The translations under genes and the position numbers were made by a program. This document shows, piece after piece, positions 21,950 through 32,060 of a DNA stretch of 64,000 bases. The notes beneath the pieces are model-generated. The model saw nothing but the letters and a program-made list of their open reading frames with translations. It searched no databases and was not told the DNA's origin. The DNA is taken from positions 154,501 through 218,500 of the forward strand of contig JAJGOT010000206.1 in the NCBI GenBank assembly GCA_022457155.1, given 5' to 3'. Every line of letters begins with the position of its first letter. Position 1 is the stretch's first letter. The stretch comes from Cladopsammia gracilis (Eukaryota; Cnidaria; Anthozoa; Scleractinia; Dendrophylliidae).

Positions 21950-22895
21950 TTTTTCTCAATACAACGCGTGCGTTCATTGGTTGATTCATGGTCACATGAC
22001 ATCTAACAAACAAACTGTTTCCCGCCAAACGTCCATGAGCGGGCAACATTTGCGAAAGCGGGCAACATTTTAGACGTGGGAGGGTAACATTGAATTGTTG
22101 TCCGCTAGCGTACTTGATCAGACCGTGACAAAAGGTGGCATGATTATGATTCGATTGATGTTTTCCTCGAATGGTCGGCACGTTTTTCAACCTGTGTTTT
22201 TTCCACGACGAAGAAAGCTTTATATCAATCACTTAATGACTCATCCCTCAGGAAACAGTGAATTTTGTTTCCCTTGAATCTCGATGTTGCCCTCGACGAA
22301 CATCGAGATTCTCAGAAAACAAAATTCACTGTTTCCCGAGGGACCATTCATTAAAGTGCACATTAAGTGAAATTTCACTACCGTTTTGTTTAAGGGTTTT
22401 ATGCTGTTTATATCACCTTTATTTCATTTTCAGTCGTTTCCTCTTTTGCGCGAAGAGGATCCACTATTTTTAGCGGTTTGAAAACTCCCGCCGGGACCTG
22501 AAATTTGCCACATTTTGAGCGCGAACAAAAAGGTACAAACAATGTATTTATCACGTCATTCGTGTGTTCGATCACAATAAAACCTGGCGGAAAAGGGGAC
22601 GAACCCGGGGCTAAAATATGCTTCGCTTTCAAACATATTTAATTGAAAGAATCCTTCCACAAGTTGCCAAAACTCCACTGTAAAACAACTGACGCGCTCA
22701 GTTATAAACACACTAATGACGTCACTAGAACCCAGGTCCTTGTCTAATATGCCCAACTTACGTCGCTTGTTAAAATATGTTCCCGCCACTTCAAGTGGGT
22801 TATTTATACATTAAAATAAATTTTAGAACACCTATTTTCAGATTGTCACGAAAAATGGTAGTGAAATTTCACTTTATGCGCACTTTGAGTGTTTA
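21950..22895. mobile_element. nested transposon cluster in intron (unit 2 copy)
   Basis: It contains a hairpin at about 22248-22350 (gggaaacagtgaattttgtt, then catcgagattct and the inverse) and a second element at about 22360-22890. The second element's ends are inverted: cattaagtgaaatttcacta and tagtgaaatttcactttatg. The same cluster is present in the introns after domains 4 and 5, and partly after 6, and is absent from the intron after domain 2. Confidence 0.7.
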
Positions 22896-23048
22896 GTGTG
22901 TTGGCTAACAACACGGCCCTAGCTCTACTTTTTTTAAATATGATGAAAATCGAAGTCGTGATAAAATCTGCACATAATTTATTACATATTGCCTCTGGTA
23001 CAAGCAGCGTCAACTAAATCTTTGCGTATTTGATTTTTTTTTTATTAG

Positions 23049-23345
23049 AACCTGATGATGCTCCACAAAATGTGACAGGATATAACACAAGTTCAACCAG
23101 CATCTTAGTCTTGTGGAATGAAGTGCCACTTGAGCATCAGAATGGTATCATCACAACTTACACTATTACCTACCAGTCACAAACAGAGAATCACAATGGA
23201 ACTGTACCAGCTGGTCCGTCTGATCGTCAAAAGGAAATAACAGGACTAAAGGAGTATGTTGAGTACAGCATCACGGTGTTTGCATCCACTGTGAAAGGAA
23301 GAGGGCCATCAAGCACACCTGTTCTTGTTAAAACGGAGCAGGATA
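23049..23345 (+). CDS. exon: fibronectin type III domain 4 (duplicon unit 3)
   Basis: Acceptor tttattag after a T run; donor gata|gtaagt; phase 1-1, 297 bp. PDDAPQNVTG start, NGIITTYTIT, GPSDRQKEIT, EYVEYSITVF. Otherwise as domain 2. Confidence 0.92.
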
Positions 23346-23388
23346 GTAAGTAAATGATCTTGCCGAAGAGTTTTTATCATATTTTGCT

Positions 23389-23462
23389 GATAGAGAAGCG
23401 GAATGATGTGATCATAGGTTGCACCAATATAACCTACAAGTTGCAAACAGAGACGCACATGT
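23389..23462 (+). pseudogene. ghost FN3 exon downstream of domain 4
   Basis: Same decayed sequence as at 21713, with gagaagcggaatgatgtgat. Stop after the THM equivalent. No splice sites. Confidence 0.55.
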
Positions 23463-23620
23463 GAAGTGAGCCAGCTGCTTCCTCAGATCTCAAAACAGCA
23501 ATATTGTAGATCTAAACGTAGCATTGCAGTATTTGCGTTTTCTCTGGTAGGACATATAACGCATGCAGGCCGTGGTGTTAATTAATATGTCAACCAACTA
23601 CATCCATGATTCTTATATAG

Positions 23621-23771
23621 ATGGTTTTCACTCACGTGACCTTCAGTCCTGTGGGACTGAAATGACAAAGGCCATGGCGGCCATGTTGGAGCACACAACA
23701 AAAGAGGTTCATTAAAATTCTTTTGTAGGTGTGCTCCAACATGGCCGCCATGACGTAACATGCAAACCACC
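23621..23771. mobile_element. 151-bp MITE with tatag TSD, private to one duplicon
   Basis: It interrupts the sequence ttatatag|ctggag that is whole in the sister introns and leaves tatag on both sides (23616-23620 and 23772-23776). Its inner arms ggcggccatgttggagcaca and tgtgctccaacatggccgcc are inverted. Because only this intron has it, it inserted after the exon-intron duplication. Confidence 0.85.
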
Positions 23772-24735
23772 TATAGCTGGAGTTTTTCTCAATACAACGC
23801 GCGCGTTCATTGGTTGATTCATGGTCACATGACATCTAACAAACAAACTGTTTCCCGCCAAACGTCCGTGAGCAGGCAACATTTGCGAAAGTGGGCAACA
23901 TTTTAGACATGAGAGAGTATCAGGGCACTGTTGCCCGCTAGCGCACGTTATCAGACCGTGACAAAAGGTGGCATGATTATGATTCAATTGATGTTTTCCT
24001 CGAGTGGTCGGCACGTTTTTCAAACTGTTTTTTTTTTCACGACGAAGAAAGGTATATAACAATAACTTAATGACTGATCCCTCGGGAAACATTGAATTTT
24101 GTTTCCCTCGAATCTCGATGTTTCCCTCCACGAACATCGAGATTTTTGGGAAACAAAATTCACTGTTTCCCAAGGGACCAGTCATTAAAGTGCACATTAA
24201 GTGAAATTTCACTACCGTTTTGTTTTAGGATTTTATGTTGTTTATATCACCTTTATTTCATTTTCAGTCGTTTCCTCTTTTGCGCGAAGAGGATCCACTA
24301 TTTTTAGCGGTTTGAAAACTCCCGCCGGGGCCTGAAATTTGCGTTATTTTGAACGCGGCCAAAAAGGTACAAACAATGTTTTTGTCACGTCATTCGTGTT
24401 TTCGATCACAACAAAATCAGCTGGCGGAGAAGGGGACGAACCCGGGGCTAAAATATGCTTCGCTTTCAAACATATTTAATTGAAACAATCCTTCCACAAG
24501 TTGCCAAAACTCCACTGTTAAACAAGTGACGCGCTCAGTTATAAACACACTAATGACGTCACTAGAACCCAGGTCCTTGTCTAATATGCCCAACTTACGT
24601 CGCTTGTTAAAAAATGTTCCCGCCACTTCAAGTGACTTATTTATACATTAAAACAAATTTTAAAACACCTTTTTCCAGATTGTCACAAAATAATGGTAGT
24701 GAAATTTCACTTTATGCGCATTTTTAAGTGTTTAG
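23772..24735. mobile_element. nested transposon cluster (unit 3 copy)
   Basis: Same cluster as 21950-22895 at high identity, with the cctcgggaaaca / tcgagattttt hairpin at about 24080-24180 and the gtgaaatttcact inverted pair near 24205 and 24700. Confidence 0.7.
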
Positions 24736-24886
24736 TGTGTCGGCTAACAACACGGCCCTAGCTCTACTTTTTTTAAACATTGATGAAAATCGAAGTCGTG
24801 ATAAAATCTGCAAATAATTTATTAAATATTGCCTCTGGTACAAGCAGCGTCAACTAAATCTTTGCGTATTTGCATTTTTTGATTAG

Positions 24887-25183
24887 AACCTGATGGTGCT
24901 CCACAACATGTGACAAGATATAACACAAGTTCAACCAGCATCTTAGTCTTGTGGAATGAAGTGCCACTTGAGCATCAGAATGGTATCATCACGGGTTACA
25001 CTATTACCTACCAGTCACAAACAGAGAATCACAATGGAACTGTACCAGCTGGTCCTAATGATCGTCAAAAAGAAATAACAGGACTGAAGGAGTATGTTGA
25101 CTACAGCATCACGGTGTTTGCATCCACTGTGAAAGGAAGAGGGCCATCAAGCACACCTGTTCTTGCTAAAACGGACCAGGATA
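24887..25183 (+). CDS. exon: fibronectin type III domain 5 (duplicon unit 4)
   Basis: Acceptor tgattag, donor gata|gtaagt; phase 1-1, 297 bp. PDGAPQHVTRYNTSS start (Arg replaces the usual Gly), then as domain 2; the end reads PVLAKTDQD. The domain is intact. Confidence 0.92.
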
Positions 25184-25227
25184 GTAAGTAAATGATCTTG
25201 CCGAGGACTCTTTATCATATTTTGCTG

Positions 25228-25305
25228 ATAGAGAAGCAAAATGATGTTATCATAGGTTGCACCAATATAACGTACAAGTTACAAACAGAGACTCGCATGT
25301 GAAGT
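25228..25305 (+). pseudogene. ghost FN3 exon downstream of domain 5
   Basis: EKQNDVIIGCTNITYKLQTE-like frame, then TRM and a stop. Same position and decay as the other ghost exons. Confidence 0.55.
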
Positions 25306-25454
25306 GAGCCAGCTGCTTCCTCAGATCTTACAGCAGCAATATTGTAGATTTAAACATAGTATTACAGTATTTACTTTTACTCTGGTAGGAGATATAACGC
25401 GTGCAGGCCGTGGTGTAATTAATATGTCAACCAACTACATCCATGATTCTTATA

Positions 25455-26400
25455 TAGCTTGAGTTTTTCTCAATACAACGCGCGCGTTCATTGGTTGATT
25501 CATGTCACATGACATCCAAAAAACAAACAAACTGTTTCCCGCCAAACAGCCATGAGCGGGCAACATTTTTGAGGTGAGAAGGTATCAGTGCATTGTTGTC
25601 CGCTAGCGCACGTGATCAGACCGTGACAAAAGGTGACATGATTATGATTCGATTGATGTTTTCCTCGAGTACTCGACACATTTTTCAACTTGTGGTTTTC
25701 CACGACGCGAGAAAGCTATATAACAATCACTTAATGACTGATCCCTCGGGAAACAGTGAATTTTGTTTCCCTCGAATCTCGATGCCTTCCCTCGACAAAC
25801 ATCGAGATTCTTGGAAAACTAAATTCTCTGTTTACCTCCGGACCAGTCATTAAAGTGCACTTGAAGTGAAATTTCACTACCGTTTTGTTTTAGGGTTTTA
25901 TGTTGTTTATATCACCTTATTTCATTTTCAGTCGTTTCCTCTTTTACGCGAAGACGATCCACTATTTTCAGCGGTTTGAAAACTCCCGCCGGGACATAAA
26001 AATTGGCGACATTTTCAGCGCGGCCAAAAACGTACAAACAATGTATTTGTGGCGTCATTCGTGTGTTCGATCACAACAAAACCTGGCGGAGAAGGGGACG
26101 AACCCGGGGCTAAAATATGCGTCGCTTTCAAACATATTTAATTGAAAGAATCCTTCCACAAGTTGCCAAAACTCCAGTGTAAAACAACTGACGCGCTCAG
26201 TTATAAACATACTAATGACGTTACTAGAACCCAGGTCCTTGTTTAATATGCCCAACTTGCGTCGCTTGTTAAAATATGTTCCCGCTACTTCAAGTGACTT
26301 ATTTGCCCATTAAAATAATTCTTAAAACACCTATTTTCAGATTGTCACAAAACAAAATGGTAGTGAAATTTCACTTCATGCGCACTTTAAGTGTTTAGTG
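25455..26400. mobile_element. nested transposon cluster (unit 4 copy)
   Basis: Same cluster as after domains 3 and 4, with small indels (for example a shortened stretch near 25505-25560). The hairpin lies at about 25745-25850 and the inverted gtgaaatttcact ends near 25868 and 26362. Confidence 0.7.
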
Positions 26401-26549
26401 TGTCGGCCAACAACACGGCCCGCGCTCTACTTTTTGTAAAGATTGATAGAAATCGAAGTCGTGATAAAATCTTCACATGATATATTATATATTGCCGCTG
26501 GTACAAGCAGCGTCGACTAAATCTTTGCGTATTTGCATTTTTTAATTAG

Positions 26550-26846
26550 AACCTGATGGTGCTCCACAGCATGTGACAGGATATAACACAAGTTCAACCA
26601 GCATCTTAGTCTTGTGGAATGAAGTGCTACTTGAACATCAGAATGGTATCATCACGGGTTACACTATTACCTACCAGTCACAAACAGAGAATCACAATGG
26701 AACTGTACCAGCTGGTCCTAATGATCGTCAAAAGGAAATAACAGGACTAAAGAAGTATGTTGACTACAGCATCACGGTGTTTGCATCCACTGTGAAAGGA
26801 AGAGGGCCATCAAGCACACCTGTTCTTGTTAAAACGGACCAGGATA
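26550..26846 (+). CDS. exon: fibronectin type III domain 6 (duplicon unit 5)
   Basis: Acceptor taattag, donor gata|gtaagt; phase 1-1, 297 bp. PDGAPQHVTG start, NEVLLEHQ (as domain 3), GLKKYVDYS. It mixes variants of domains 2 and 3, which suggests gene conversion or unequal exchange between units. Confidence 0.92.
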
Positions 26847-26889
26847 GTAAGTAAATGATCTTGCCGAGGACTCTTTATCATATTTTGCT

Positions 26890-26965
26890 GATAGAGAAGC
26901 GGAATGATGTGATCATAGGTTGCACCAATATAACCTACAAGTTACAAACAGAGACTCACATGTGA
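26890..26965 (+). pseudogene. ghost FN3 exon downstream of domain 6
   Basis: gagaagcggaatgatgtgat frame with the same stop as in the sister units. No splice sites. Confidence 0.55.
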
Positions 26966-27109
26966 AGTGAGCCAGCTGCTTCCTCAGATCTTAAAACAGC
27001 AATGTTGTAGATCTGAACATAGTATTACATTATTTGCTTTTACTCTGGTAGGAGATATAATACCTTGGTGTTAATTAATATGTCAACCAACTACATCCAT
27101 GATTCTTAT

Positions 27110-27545
27110 TTTGCTGGAGTTTTTCTCAATACAACGCGCGCGTTCATTGGTTGATTCATGGTCACATGACATCTAACAAACAAACTGTTTCCCACCAAAC
27201 GTCCATGAGCGGGCAACATTTTCGAAAGCGGGCAACATTTTAGACGTGAGAGTCTATCAGTACATTGTTGTCCGGTAGCGCACGTGATCAGACCGTGACA
27301 AAAGGTGACATGATTATGATTCGATTGATGTTTTCCTCGAGTGCTCGGCACGTTTTTCAAACTGTCTTTTTTTCCACGACGAAGAAAGCTATATAACAAT
27401 CACTTAATGACTGATCCCTCGGGAAACAGTAAATTGTGTTTCCCTCGAATCTCGATCCGGTTTCCTTCGACGAACATCGAGATTCTCGGGAAACAAAATT
27501 CACTGTTTCCCTCGGGACCAGTCATTAAAGTGGACATTGAAGGCG
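27110..27545. mobile_element. partial transposon cluster (unit 5 copy)
   Basis: It keeps the left part and the hairpin (27415-27525) of the cluster seen after domains 3-5. The second half with the gtgaaatttcact ends is absent, and the sequence jumps to the tail before the next exon, so this intron is only about 0.8 kb. Confidence 0.65.
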
Positions 27546-27660
27546 AACCTGCGGTATAAAAGTGCAAAGCCCCACACCGAATCTAATGCAAATCAGCAGA
27601 TATTGCCGCTGGTACAAGCAGCGTCAACTAAATCTGTGCGTATTTGAATTTGTTAATTAG

Positions 27661-27960
27661 AACCTGATGGTTCTCCACAACATGTGACAGGATATAACAC
27701 AAGTTCAACCTCCATCTTAGTCTTGTGGGATGAAGTGCCACTTGAGCGTCAGAATGGTATCATCACAAGTTACACTGTTACCTACCAGTCACAAACAGAG
27801 AATCACAACGGAACTGTACAAGCTAGTCGTGATGATCATCAAAAGAACATCACAGGACTAAAGGAGTATGTTAACTTCAATATCACAGTGTTTGCATCCA
27901 CTGTGAAAGGAGATGGACCACGCAGTACTCCCATTATCGTTGTTAGAACAGACCAGGACA
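27661..27960 (+). CDS. exon: fibronectin type III domain 7
   Basis: Acceptor ttaattag, donor gaca|gtaagt; phase 1-1, 300 bp, one codon longer than its sisters. PDGSPQHVTG start, LWDEVPLERQNGIITSYTVT, NITGLKEYVNFNITVFAST and GDGPRSTPIIVVRTDQD. It is more diverged than domains 2-6. The long intron after it (2.7 kb) lacks the shared transposon cluster. Confidence 0.92.
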
Positions 27961-29515
27961 GTAAGTAAATTATGTTACCAAGGCCCCCGTTATAATGTAC
28001 CAGTGGGTATTATGACCGTTTTATTCAATAGTACTCAATAGTGTTAGCATTTAATGATAATGGTAGTTGATAGTATATACAGCTCAGATTCTATAGACAT
28101 ATAGTATACAGTACTTTATAAAATAACTGAGATACTACGCGCGTTCTGATTGGTCAAAAACCTATTGACTATTGTGCCGGTAAACTCATAGAAAACCGCG
28201 CAAGAAAAAAAAGTTCCATTTTCCGTTACCGCATCACCACACGCGTGAGGAAAAAGAATTTCACAACTCGAGCCGGTTTAGTGTCTTATTGCATATTGTG
28301 GTCTGTTAGAAGATGAGAACAGAAGATATGTTTCTTGAAAACAATAAGTTGCTGCTCAAACCTACATGTAAGTCAAAAATTTCCCACGCACGCAAGCAAA
28401 AAATGGCTTATCACCAAAAGAACACTAAGCTTATTTTAAAACTGATATCAACAACAGGAATATATTTCATTAACATTGGCTTGGAAAGGCTTACATGCAG
28501 CGATAAAGGACAATCAAAACAACCTCGATAATACTTTTTGAAGTTCATTGAGCTGAAGGTTTAGTGAAAAGCTGAAAATGGATTCCAAAGAGCAAACAAT
28601 GGCTCTCAAACTGAGGAAATTTTCGATTGAAATTCAACTAAAGTTTATAAATGTTAAAGCTTACCTACAAATCCTAAGATAACTTCTACATAAGACGGAT
28701 TTGCACAGTAGAAATAAAAAGTATAGCTTTGTTGTTTAGGAGAATTATTTTACGCCGATTCCATTTATACGCTTTATCGTGTTTTGTTTTTTAGAGCACT
28801 TTGCTTTCTATGGAATACTTTTGTACCGGATGCAGTTTAAATTCTGATTACGTGTCCAAGCAAGGATGATCAATTAGCAAGAAGAAAATGAAACTAACAA
28901 AAATTATAGGTTTATGGTTAAACTAATTATTTGCATGAAATGATCAGTCTTTTCCATCAAACCAATCAAACTCTCAGAACTGTAGGCTTAAAAACAATGA
29001 GCTTAGTTTTAGTACGGGCTTCACTGTACACTTCAAAGTAAGTAGGTAAAGTCGAAAACAGTTTCAGAAGCTGAGTTTCTGGAACTAACCTTTATTCCAA
29101 TTGAAAAATTCTTGACAAGAAGGCAATCTTTGAATCTAAAATACGCCATACAAATTGTAGGTTTCCAAACTTTCCTCGCACATTCATGTTTGCGGGCGGC
29201 AGATTCCGGACACAATTCAGTCTGGATTTCCCATTCAAAGAACTTTTGAATCACTGAATATATTTTCTTTTTTCAGCTGATAAATTTCAACTGATGAATT
29301 TCAAAGCGTTAAACCTTTCATCACTTTCGTTGAACCCGTAAATTTGTCAGTGCAGCTTTGTCAGTGGCATCGAGTAAAGTTCATTTATTCTTTCAGCCGC
29401 TTTGATTGGTTTTCCCGCGTCATCCGATGAATGTTCTGAGAATAAGCTACTTGATCACACAAAACTACCACAAAGTTCTCTCTTTCCAAACGCTTGTCAT
29501 AGTTATTTCATAAAG
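27961..29515. other. intron, no exon seen
   Basis: AT-rich intronic sequence. Short degenerate repeats related to the hairpin at 29516 occur (ctgattggtcaaaaacc and gccggtaaactcatagaaaa near 28145-28195). No gene or RNA recognised. Confidence 0.5.
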
Positions 29516-29703
29516 GCAATAGAACACTTTTTCTTTGAGTTTACCGGCGTTATAAACCCACTTGGGATGTTGGGAGAACACTCGAAAAGCTTGTAAATCA
29601 CTCGCCTGCGGCTCGTGATTTACAAGCTTTTCTCGTGTTCTCCCAACACTTTCCCGCGTGGGTTTATCACGCCGGTAAATTCATAGAAAATGTGTTCTAT
29701 TGC
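29516..29703. mobile_element. foldback MITE, 188 bp
   Basis: Left arm gcaatagaacac ... gttataaacccac ... gttgggagaacactcg ... gcttgtaaatcac pairs with its inverse on the right over about 85 bp with small mismatches. The loop is cgcctgcggct. Noncoding. Confidence 0.88.
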
Positions 29704-29953
29704 TTAATTGAAAAATAAATCCAAAGGAATTTTAATGGAAATCTAACATTTGAGGCAACACTTTAGCGTAATTTTACACATAGAACTTCCCACTAGGTAA
29801 AGCTAAATTTCTCCACCGAATCAGACCCATTTATTGCATTCAAGGAAGATCCAAGTGGAACACAAGCTTTCAGTTGAACGAAAAACATATTCATGCATGT
29901 TATTCGTGAATATTTCATAAATATAGTCGTTTTTGCACTTAACACGAGAACGC

Positions 29954-30122
29954 ATTCGCCACTTTAGAAACAAGAAGGAAACTGGGCCGAGCGAACTTTC
30001 GCAATGACTTCTGGGATCGTTACAGGGGACGCTTCTTTTATCTCTGTCCCCAGTAACAGTCCCAGAAGTCGTTGCGAAAGTTCACTCGGCCCAGTTTCCT
30101 TCTCGTATCTAAAGTGGCGAAT
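29954..30122. mobile_element. foldback MITE, 169 bp
   Basis: The ends attcgccacttta and taaagtggcgaat are inverted. The arms continue through gaaggaaactgggccgagcg and gaactttcgcaa, with a loop around 30035-30050. No clear target duplication. Confidence 0.88.
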
Positions 30123-30642
30123 TGACTTACAAGCTCATATATACATATAGCTGAGTGGCTAAAGGCAATCATGGCTTTCGCCGAAATGTTTACGGAAAGT
30201 TATCGCGATTTCCTTCATTTTCGCATGAAAATGAGAAACAAAATTTATCAAAGGTAGCTTTCATTTCTTTACCACAGTTATCTATGTTCAATTTTCCACA
30301 GCTTTTTTTGGATGCAAGTCCATTCTGCTTTCAACCTCGCCAACCACTCCATGAATATACAGTTATGTTCAGGATTGCAGATAATTAGATGCATGACAAA
30401 TTTAATTGAATATAGACACGTCGTCCGGCAACAACACGATCCTCGCCCTACTAATTTCAAACAGTGATGAAACATCCCCTAATAGATTATGTCCTAATAT
30501 TCCAAGAGAAGCATAAAATTATTTGATTTAACTTTAGTTGCAATTCGTAAAGAATAAGCTGGCTAATGAGAAATAACAAGCATACAGTTGCAGCCTGAAA
30601 AATTGTCTGAGTTCTAGCATTTACTTTAAATTTATTGATCAG

Positions 30643-30939
30643 AACCTGAGGGTGCACCACGAAATGTTAGAGGACAAAACACAAGTTCAACCAGCATCTT
30701 AGCCTTGTGGGATGAAGTGCAAGTTGAGCATCAGAATGGTATTATCATGGGTTACACCATTATCTACCAGTCACAAACAAAGAGTCACAGTGGAACTGTA
30801 CAAGCTGGTCCGTCTGATCGTCAAAGGGAAATAACAGGACTGAAGGAGTATACTGACTACAGCATCACGGTGTTTGCATTTACTGTGAAAGGAAGAGGGC
30901 CATCAAGCTCACCTGTTCTTGTTAAAACAGACCAGGATA
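30643..30939 (+). CDS. exon: fibronectin type III domain 8
   Basis: Acceptor ttgatcag, donor gata|gtaagt; phase 1-1, 297 bp. PEGAPRNVRGQNTSSTSILA, LWDEVQVEHQNGIIMGYTII, RQREITGLKEYTDYSITVFA, FTVKGRGPSSSPVLVKT. Same family as domains 2-7, moderately diverged. Confidence 0.92.
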
Positions 30940-30984
30940 GTAAGTAAATGATCTTGCCGAGGAGTTGTTATTATATTTTACTGA

Positions 30985-31060
30985 TAGTCTGGGGAATGAG
31001 GTCCCAGTCGAGAAGCAGAATGATATCATCGTGTGTTTTACCAATTTACACTGTATCACC
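30985..31060 (+). pseudogene. ghost FN3 exon downstream of domain 8, least decayed
   Basis: The frame reads SLGNEVPVEKQNDIIVCFTN then LHC, matching LWNEVPLEHQNGIITGYTIT of the live exons, including the GNEVPV part that the ghosts of units 1-5 have lost. No usable acceptor is visible. Confidence 0.6.
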
Positions 31061-31233
31061 TTCTGGTTAAAAATTAACAGACTGACAATAGAAGTAAACC
31101 AGCTGCGAGATACCTTAAGCGTACAGCAATCTGTATCTGATTGTATCGAGGTTCGCTGTGCATAAACCTAAACCACATACAAACTACACGTTGCAGGTAA
31201 ATTGCAAGGAGCTTTCGTTTGTTTAATTTACAG

Positions 31234-31530
31234 CACCAAACGCTCCCCCAGGTAATGTCAAGGGGTACATCTCAAATGTTACTAGTATTTTGGTTCAATG
31301 TAGCAATGTTCCAGCAGCTGATCAAAATGGTATTATACTGAGCTACACAGTTACCTACAAGGCGTTACCTGATGGAATTCCACAAACCAAGGTTGTGGAG
31401 GCTCCAACAACTCAAACAATACTGGCAGGTCTGAATGAATATACCAACTACAGCATCACAGTGTTTGCCTCAACTGTAAAGGGAGATGGAAATATTAGTT
31501 CGCCTATCATCGTTGTCGCAGATCTTAAAA
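31234..31530 (+). CDS. exon: fibronectin type III domain 9
   Basis: Acceptor aatttacag, donor aaaa|gtaagt; phase 1-1, 297 bp. PNAPPGNVKGYISNVTSILV, PAADQNGIILSYTVTYKALP, TILAGLNEYTNYSITVFAST, VKGDGNISSPIIVVADLK. The usual core Trp after SILV is replaced (SILVQCSNV), which is unusual for the fold. Downstream exons that would encode a membrane anchor were not found. Confidence 0.9.
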
Positions 31531-31604
31531 GTAAGTTTGCTGAAACACAACATTTAGTTTAGTTGCAATGTTTTGCCCGAGATAATTTTCTATACCGTCA
31601 ATCG

Positions 31605-32060
31605 TGAGACTAGGCTTTTGCTGCAAAACTTTACTACGCTTTTGCAGTGATTGCCTACTTGCTTAAGGTTGGACTTTCACTGAAAACCTTTGCAATTAAG
31701 TTTGTGAACCTTTTGCAGTGATTGTCTGTCAGCATAAGATTGGACTTTTACTGCAAATTGTTGCAAACAACTTGAAGTTTGTGAACCTTTTGCAGTGATT
31801 GTTCATTAGCATAAGGACTTTTGCTGCAAAACGAGCCTTTTGCAGCGACTGTCTATAACCATGAGATTGGAGAATTACTGCAAAACGAATCTTTTGCAGT
31901 GACTGTCTATTAGCATAATATTAGAGTTTTACTGTAAAAGTTTGCAATCAGGTTTGTGAACATTTTGCATTGATTGTTTATTAGCATAAGGACTTTTATT
32001 GCAATACTTTGCAATTAATTTTGCAAACCTTTGCAGTGATTGTTTATGTGCATAATACAT
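31605..32060 (+). repeat. degenerate tandem repeat, about 7 units
   Basis: Units contain ttttgcagtgattgt, tattagcataag, ttggacttttactgcaaa and tgaac. Spacing varies between about 45 and 80 bp. Noncoding, in the intron or 3' region after domain 9. Confidence 0.7.
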
